The position numbers and the translations under genes were made by a program. This document shows, one piece after another, positions 59,956 through 64,000 of a DNA stretch of 64,000 nucleotides (position 1 is its first letter; each line of letters opens with the position of its first letter). Source of the DNA: Rothia uropygialis (GTDB lineage Bacteria > Actinomycetota > Actinomycetes > Actinomycetales > Micrococcaceae); contig NZ_NOIS01000002.1 of NCBI RefSeq assembly GCF_004137765.1, positions 671,508 to 735,507 on the forward strand. The letters run 5' to 3'. The notes under the pieces are model-generated. The model was not told where the DNA came from, searched no databases, and was given only the letters and a program-made list of their open reading frames with translations.

Positions 59956-61188
59956 CTAGTCGTCCTCTCCACGGCGTTCCTGAACGGCTTCGGTCTCCGG
60001 GTCCTGCCCGGTCACGTCTTCCTCGACGACGCCCCCGTCCTCGGCCGACTCGTCTCTGACCACTTCCACCGCCTCCGGATCGCGGTTGGGCCCACCTGCG
60101 GGGGTCAGTTCCTCGTGATCCGGGGAGGACAGCTCCTCACTGGGCTCCGGTGCCGAGGTCTCGTTCTGCTCGATCATGGCTTCGGCTAGGTCAACGCCTT
60201 CCTCGTCCGAGCGAGGATCTTGCGCAGCCGGTTCTTCGTCCGGCAGGACCTCGATCTCGTAGATTTCGGGTTCTTCGAACTGGCCTTGGCCCAAGGCCGC
60301 CTCGGCGATGGTGGCCAACCGTGCCCACGAGTTGGCGTCCTTGGCCTGACCCATCTCTTCCAGAAGATCGGCGTATGCGCTGAACAGGCGGGGGCTGTAG
60401 GAGAAGGCTTTCTTTCGGTTGAGTTCGGGAATCTCGAGGGCAGCCTTGGCCCTCTGCAGCTCACCCTTGTCCCGGTAGATTCCGGAGACAACCATGGCCA
60501 GTTCCGCCTTCTGTGCCCCTGTCAGATCCGTCAGGCTGGGATCCTGCGATGTTTCGAGCGCTTTGTCGATCCGGCCCAGAGCGCGCTCGGAGTCGACGAT
60601 CAATGCGATGTGCTCGTTGGATCCGGTCATGCGCCGGTGAGTCCGCAATTCGCGCAGCGCAACGTCGAACTGTTCCGCTACGTAGGCTGCGATCGCTGCG
60701 GCTTCACGCACCGCGGCCACACGTCCTCCGCGACGGACCGCGGCCTGCGCATGTTCGAGCGCGAATTCGGGGTCCACCTCGAGGTACTGGCTTGCCATCA
60801 CCAGGTGCTTGCCCACGGTTTCGGCGTTGTCCTTCTCGAGGACGTGCAGTTCGCGGAGGACGGCTTTGTCGAGTTCGCGTCCGGTGACTTCTTCATCGAT
60901 TTCCGGGGCTTTCGGACGGGCGGGGCGGTAACCCTCGCGTGCCGGCTTCTGATCCCTTTGGTCCCGCTCGAAGCGTCCGCGAGGATCCTGATCTCGGCGG
61001 CGTGGATCCCGGTCGGAGCGGTCGTAGGGCTTACGATCGTTGAAGCGACGTTCGCGGTCACCATCTCGTCCGCCGTCGCGACCTCGATAGTTGTTTCCGC
61101 CCTTGCGGTCAAAGCTCCCGCGCTCAGTCCCTCGGTTCCGGTTGCGGCTATCCCCGCGATATGAATCCCTGCGGTCGTCCTCAGCCAA
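59956..61188 (-). CDS. TPR-like protein with Arg/Asp-rich disordered tail
   Basis: A 410-residue protein in three parts: a charged, Arg/Asp/Gly-rich tail (residues 1-90: NNYRGRDGGRDGDRERRF, RDPRRRDQDPRG), a helical TPR-like domain (about 100-290: RELDKAVLRELHVLEKDNAE, HAQAAVRRGGRVAAVREAAA, QKAELAMVVSGIYRDKGELQ) and an acidic C-tail (EPSEELSSPDHEELTP). The tail resembles RNA-binding RGG/RD regions. TTG 61188 follows AGGAGAACGAGC. It heads the HAD-tlyA-nadK-recN series. Found at this place in relatives, function unknown. Confidence 0.85.
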   Translation of the reverse strand: MAEDDRRDSYRGDSRNRNRGTERGSFDRKGGNNYRGRDGGRDGDRERRFNDRKPYDRSDRDPRRRDQDPRGRFERDQRDQKPAREGYRPARPKAPEIDEEVTGRELDKAVLRELHVLEKDNAETVGKHLVMASQYLEVDPEFALEHAQAAVRRGGRVAAVREAAAIAAYVAEQFDVALRELRTHRRMTGSNEHIALIVDSERALGRIDKALETSQDPSLTDLTGAQKAELAMVVSGIYRDKGELQRAKAALEIPELNRKKAFSYSPRLFSAYADLLEEMGQAKDANSWARLATIAEAALGQGQFEEPEIYEIEVLPDEEPAAQDPRSDEEGVDLAEAMIEQNETSAPEPSEELSSPDHEELTPAGGPNRDPEAVEVVRDESAEDGGVVEEDVTGQDPETEAVQERRGEDD

Positions 61189-61330
61189 GCTCGTTCTCCT
61201 CTATTAGCGTTGTGCGGGCGGTTCGTCGTAGCGCCGACGCCTCGCGGTCCTGAGGGAAAGTTTACGCACTTTGAGGGGTGTTCAGGGTATCGGATGGCCG
61301 GACTTCGCGCATGACGTACGCCTCCAAGGC

Positions 61331-62533
61331 CTACCGAAAAGCGCTCTGTCCGGTGAGCTTCTGTCCCAGGATCAAGGTGTGTACCTCGTCCGTCCCCTCG
61401 TAGGTCCGCACCGATTCGAGGTTATTGGCGTGCCTGAGCGGCGGGTAATCTCCCGTGATCCCGTTGCCTCCCAGGATGGTCCTGGCTTCACGACAAATCT
61501 CGATGGCGGCCCGTGCATTGTTGAGTTTTCCGACGGAGATCATGTGGTTTTCCAAAGACCCTTCGTCCTTGGCCCGCCCGATTCTCAGGGCGAGCAATTG
61601 CCCCTTGTTGATCTCGAGCGACATGTCCACGAGCTTTTTCTGAGTGAGCTGATAGGAACTCAGAGGGCGGTCGAACTGCAGCCGCTCCTGTGAGTAGGAC
61701 AAAGCGGCTTCGACCGAGTCCCGTGCGGAGCCCATGGCTCCCCAAATAATTCCGTATCTCGCCTCGGTCAGGCATGCGAAGGGCCCGCGCAGCCCCGGGT
61801 TCTCGGGCAGAATAGCATCCGCGGGAAGACGAACGTTGTCGAAGTCGATCGTGCATTGAAGGGACGCGCGCATTGAAAGCTTCTGTGTAATGGGAACCGC
61901 GTTGAACCCGGGCGTATCGGTCGGAACGATGAAACCGCGCACAACCTGCCCATCTTTCCCATGCCCCGATGTGCCCGAGTCCTCTTCCGGAACCTTCGCC
62001 CACACGATCGCTACGCCGGCTATCGTCGCCAAACCGATCCAGCGTTTGTGTCCATTCAGGACCCACTCGTCGCCTTCTTTGTGGGCGTTGGTCAGCATGG
62101 ACCCCGGGTCCGAACCCGCTGTGGGCTCAGTCAGGCCAAAACACCCGATGACTTCGCCCGACGCCATCTTGGGCAACCACTTCTGCTTCTGCTCTTCCGA
62201 GCCATTCTTGTAGATCGCGGACATCGCGAGTGACCCCTGGACGGACACGACCGTCCGCAGGCCCGCGTCACCGGCTTCCATTTCCTGCATGGCAAGGCCA
62301 TATTCAACGGCGGAACGCCCAGCACAGCCGTAACCCTTGAGATGCATCCCGAAGAGGCCGAGCTCGGCCATCTCGGGCAGCAACTCGGTCGGCAGAACGG
62401 CTTGGTCGAACCAATCGGCGATGTTGGGGCGGATCCGGCGGTCGACGAAGTCGGCCACGCGATCCCGCACCTCGAGTTCGGAATCGCTGAATTCGGATTC
62501 GATATTGAGTAGGTCAGTGGGGTGTTTCGGCAT
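61331..62533 (-). CDS. gcdH: Glutaryl-CoA dehydrogenase
   Basis: A 400-residue acyl-CoA dehydrogenase that oxidatively decarboxylates glutaryl-CoA to crotonyl-CoA. GLRTVVSVQGSLAMSAIYKN near 95, FGLTEPTAGSDPGSMLTNA near 130, KRWIGLATIAGVAIVWAKV and the catalytic Glu in SVRTYEGTDEVHTLILGQKL match glutaryl-CoA dehydrogenases rather than simple acyl-CoA enzymes. FAD is bound in the C-terminal helical part. It is 12 bp behind the CoA-transferase gene, which would make glutaryl-CoA from glutarate. Confidence 0.92.
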   Translation of the reverse strand: MPKHPTDLLNIESEFSDSELEVRDRVADFVDRRIRPNIADWFDQAVLPTELLPEMAELGLFGMHLKGYGCAGRSAVEYGLAMQEMEAGDAGLRTVVSVQGSLAMSAIYKNGSEEQKQKWLPKMASGEVIGCFGLTEPTAGSDPGSMLTNAHKEGDEWVLNGHKRWIGLATIAGVAIVWAKVPEEDSGTSGHGKDGQVVRGFIVPTDTPGFNAVPITQKLSMRASLQCTIDFDNVRLPADAILPENPGLRGPFACLTEARYGIIWGAMGSARDSVEAALSYSQERLQFDRPLSSYQLTQKKLVDMSLEINKGQLLALRIGRAKDEGSLENHMISVGKLNNARAAIEICREARTILGGNGITGDYPPLRHANNLESVRTYEGTDEVHTLILGQKLTGQSAFR

Positions 62534-62545
62534 GACGAAGCTCCT

Positions 62546-63763
62546 TTATTCTGCTGAGGTATGCGGGTCACCAGCGACGTCGCTGGTAGCTTGACGCCGG
62601 GCCAACCAGTCCAGAACGGCGTCTCGGTCTTGGTCCAATCGGGGCGGAGCCTTGTCGTAGCTTGGTCCGGTACGACTGAAACCGATCGGACTCTTGATCG
62701 TAGGTACGGCATCGTCACCCGTGCCCGCGTCCACTACGGGTGAGAGCCCCAGCTCCTCGGCGAAGCGGATACCGCCTGCGACATCGAGAATCGGCGAACA
62801 CGGCAAACCGGCTTCACGCAGCTGGTGGAACCACACGTCGCTGGTCTGCTCGGCGAGCACATCCTCAATGAGTCCTCTCAGCTCCGACCGGTTTTTATTG
62901 CGCTGGGGCATGGTCGCATAACGGGGGTCGTCGGCAAGTTCGTCCCGGCCGAGCTCGTGGGCGAGGACACGGAACTGGGCGTCGTTGCCGACGCAAATCA
63001 CGAGTTGACCGTCTTGGGCCGCAAACGGTCCGTAGGGAAACAGGCTGGGATGATCGTTGCCCATACGATGCGGCACGTCGCCAGCTGCCACGAAGCCTGA
63101 GGTTTGGTTGGCGAGACCGGACAAGGCCGAAGACAACAGGTCTAAGCCCAGGTGCTGCCCCTTTCCTGAACGCTCGCGCTCGTGGAGGGCGGCCAGAATT
63201 CCGACGGCCGCGTGCAGTCCTGTCACGACGTCGAATAGCGCCACGCCCATACGTTGCGGAGGCCCGTCGGAAGAGCCTGTCAGGTCCATCATGCCTGAGA
63301 CCGCCTGTGCCAGGAGGTCATAACCGGGAAGGGCCGCCCCGCCCTTGGTACCGAATCCGGTGATACTGACGTGCACGAGCCGCGGCCACCGCCGTGCGAC
63401 GGACTCTTCGTCGAGCCCAAATTTTTCGAGGCCGCCGGGCTTGTAGTTCTCGATGAACACGTCAGAGGCCTCGATGAGGCTGTAAGCGGTATTCCGATCT
63501 TCCTCGTTCTTAAGGTTGAGCTGCAACCCATATTTGCCGCGATTGACGCCGAGGTAATAGGTGCTCTCCCCGTCCCGGTCCGGCGGTTGCCATTGACGGG
63601 TGTCGTCACCGTGGGGGCCTTCGATCTTGATGACAGTTGCACCCAGGTCGGCCAAAAGCATGGTGCAATACGGACCGGCCAGGACGCGCGTGAAATCCGC
63701 GATGACCACGCCCGATAGAGGACCACCAGATCTCCGCTCGAGTCGTGACTTCTGGTCGGACAT
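62546..63763 (-). CDS. Class III (CaiB/BaiF) CoA-transferase, likely glutarate CoA-transferase
   Basis: A 405-residue enzyme. VVIADFTRVLAGPYCTMLLA and LADLGATVIKIEGPHGDDTR mark the N-terminus; the catalytic Asp is in ALPGYDLLAQAVSGMM near 150. The short spacing to gcdH and their pairing in other bacteria suggest succinyl-CoA:glutarate CoA transfer. Other dicarboxylates are possible. ATG 63763; it is the first gene of the pair. Lysine or glutarate degradation is the likely route. Confidence 0.85.
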   Translation of the reverse strand: MSDQKSRLERRSGGPLSGVVIADFTRVLAGPYCTMLLADLGATVIKIEGPHGDDTRQWQPPDRDGESTYYLGVNRGKYGLQLNLKNEEDRNTAYSLIEASDVFIENYKPGGLEKFGLDEESVARRWPRLVHVSITGFGTKGGAALPGYDLLAQAVSGMMDLTGSSDGPPQRMGVALFDVVTGLHAAVGILAALHERERSGKGQHLGLDLLSSALSGLANQTSGFVAAGDVPHRMGNDHPSLFPYGPFAAQDGQLVICVGNDAQFRVLAHELGRDELADDPRYATMPQRNKNRSELRGLIEDVLAEQTSDVWFHQLREAGLPCSPILDVAGGIRFAEELGLSPVVDAGTGDDAVPTIKSPIGFSRTGPSYDKAPPRLDQDRDAVLDWLARRQATSDVAGDPHTSAE

Positions 63764-63910
63764 CTGCAGCCTCCTCGCATCATTGTGCCAGGCACCACAT
63801 AATCACTCGTGCGAGGTCAACCACAAATCATGGTTCTTCAGACAAGTCACATGCGAGCTCACAATGACGACCACACGCACAGCCTCAGTCCTAAGTAATC
63901 AGCCCCCGGG

Positions 63911-63942
63911 GGGGGCCAGCACAGGGGGCCAGCACAAGGGGG
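63911..63942. repeat. Short G-rich tandem repeat
   Basis: GGGGGCCAGCACA occurs twice in tandem, followed by AGGGGG. It lies in the 237-bp gene-free end of the window (63764-64000), where I see no reading frame or clear promoter. Confidence 0.7.
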
Positions 63943-64000
63943 TTAAACACAAAAAAGGTGCAGCACGATGCACACCACCACCCCACCACAACGACAGGAC

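Overview
The window looks like the chromosome of a high-GC Gram-positive actinobacterium, most probably a member of the Micrococcaceae (order Micrococcales); the genus cannot be fixed from sequence alone. This rests on the gene order TPR protein - HAD - TlyA - NadK - RecN - PyrG - NUDIX - XerD - ParA - ScpA - ScpB - RluB-like - TyrA - Cmk - Der, on frequent GTG/TTG starts, on many 4-8 nt start/stop overlaps, and on B-type DyP/encapsulin and propionate genes of actinobacterial type. No rRNA, transposase, integrase of a mobile element, or CRISPR array was seen; one tRNA (Pro, GGG) is present.

Layout. 1-24.7 kb is a mosaic of short accessory units: a frame-broken MFS gene, a GntR regulator and HAD phosphatase, a MarR-controlled MFS exporter, PhzF and MDR oxidoreductases, a COG3044-type ATPase, a PspC protein, a fused FAD-oxidoreductase/methyltransferase facing a cupin regulator plus ACR3/BASS transporter, an MHS transporter, an ECF sigma factor with an O6-alkylguanine-DNA alkyltransferase, a 33-nt poly-C tract, RecQ, SDR, LLM and GDSL enzymes, an amidohydrolase and a secreted class-A-like serine hydrolase. 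25.0-32.4 kb holds tRNA-Pro and the housekeeping operon parA-scpA-scpB-rluB-tyrA-cmk-der (all minus strand). 32.6-44.9 kb is a metabolic insert: DctA dicarboxylate uptake with its two-component system, the methylcitrate cycle for propionate (prpE, GntR, prpD-prpB-prpC), and a DyP peroxidase with its encapsulin shell. 45.0-46.7 kb returns to the core (xerD, NUDIX). 46.7-53.2 kb is a second insert: two diverged tandem copies of a lactococcin-972-type bacteriocin locus (precursor, seven-TM-type membrane protein, ABC ATPase). 53.3-61.2 kb is core again (pyrG, recN, nadK, tlyA, small protein, HAD, TPR protein). 61.3-63.8 kb encodes glutaryl-CoA dehydrogenase with a class III CoA-transferase.

The most interesting system is the tandem bacteriocin region. 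The first precursor is intact, with a Sec signal peptide and a mature part of about 68 residues that starts WQWAG and carries two cysteines. The second precursor has lost one nucleotide inside its signal peptide and is probably silent, while its membrane protein and ATPase remain open. Both units share a promoter-proximal palindrome (GTATTACAATAC), a duplicated NUDIX-side flank, and a 130-nt patch in the ATPase genes that is almost identical although the surroundings have diverged, which suggests recent gene conversion. This fits a duplicated producer/immunity locus in which one copy may be evolving into an immunity-only unit.

Metabolically the window suggests growth on short organic acids: C4-dicarboxylates (DctA), propionate (Prp) and glutarate/lysine degradation (GcdH and CoA-transferase), with defence functions against peroxide (DyP nanocompartment), alkylating agents (Ogt), possibly metalloids (ACR3/BASS unit) and competing bacteria (bacteriocin).
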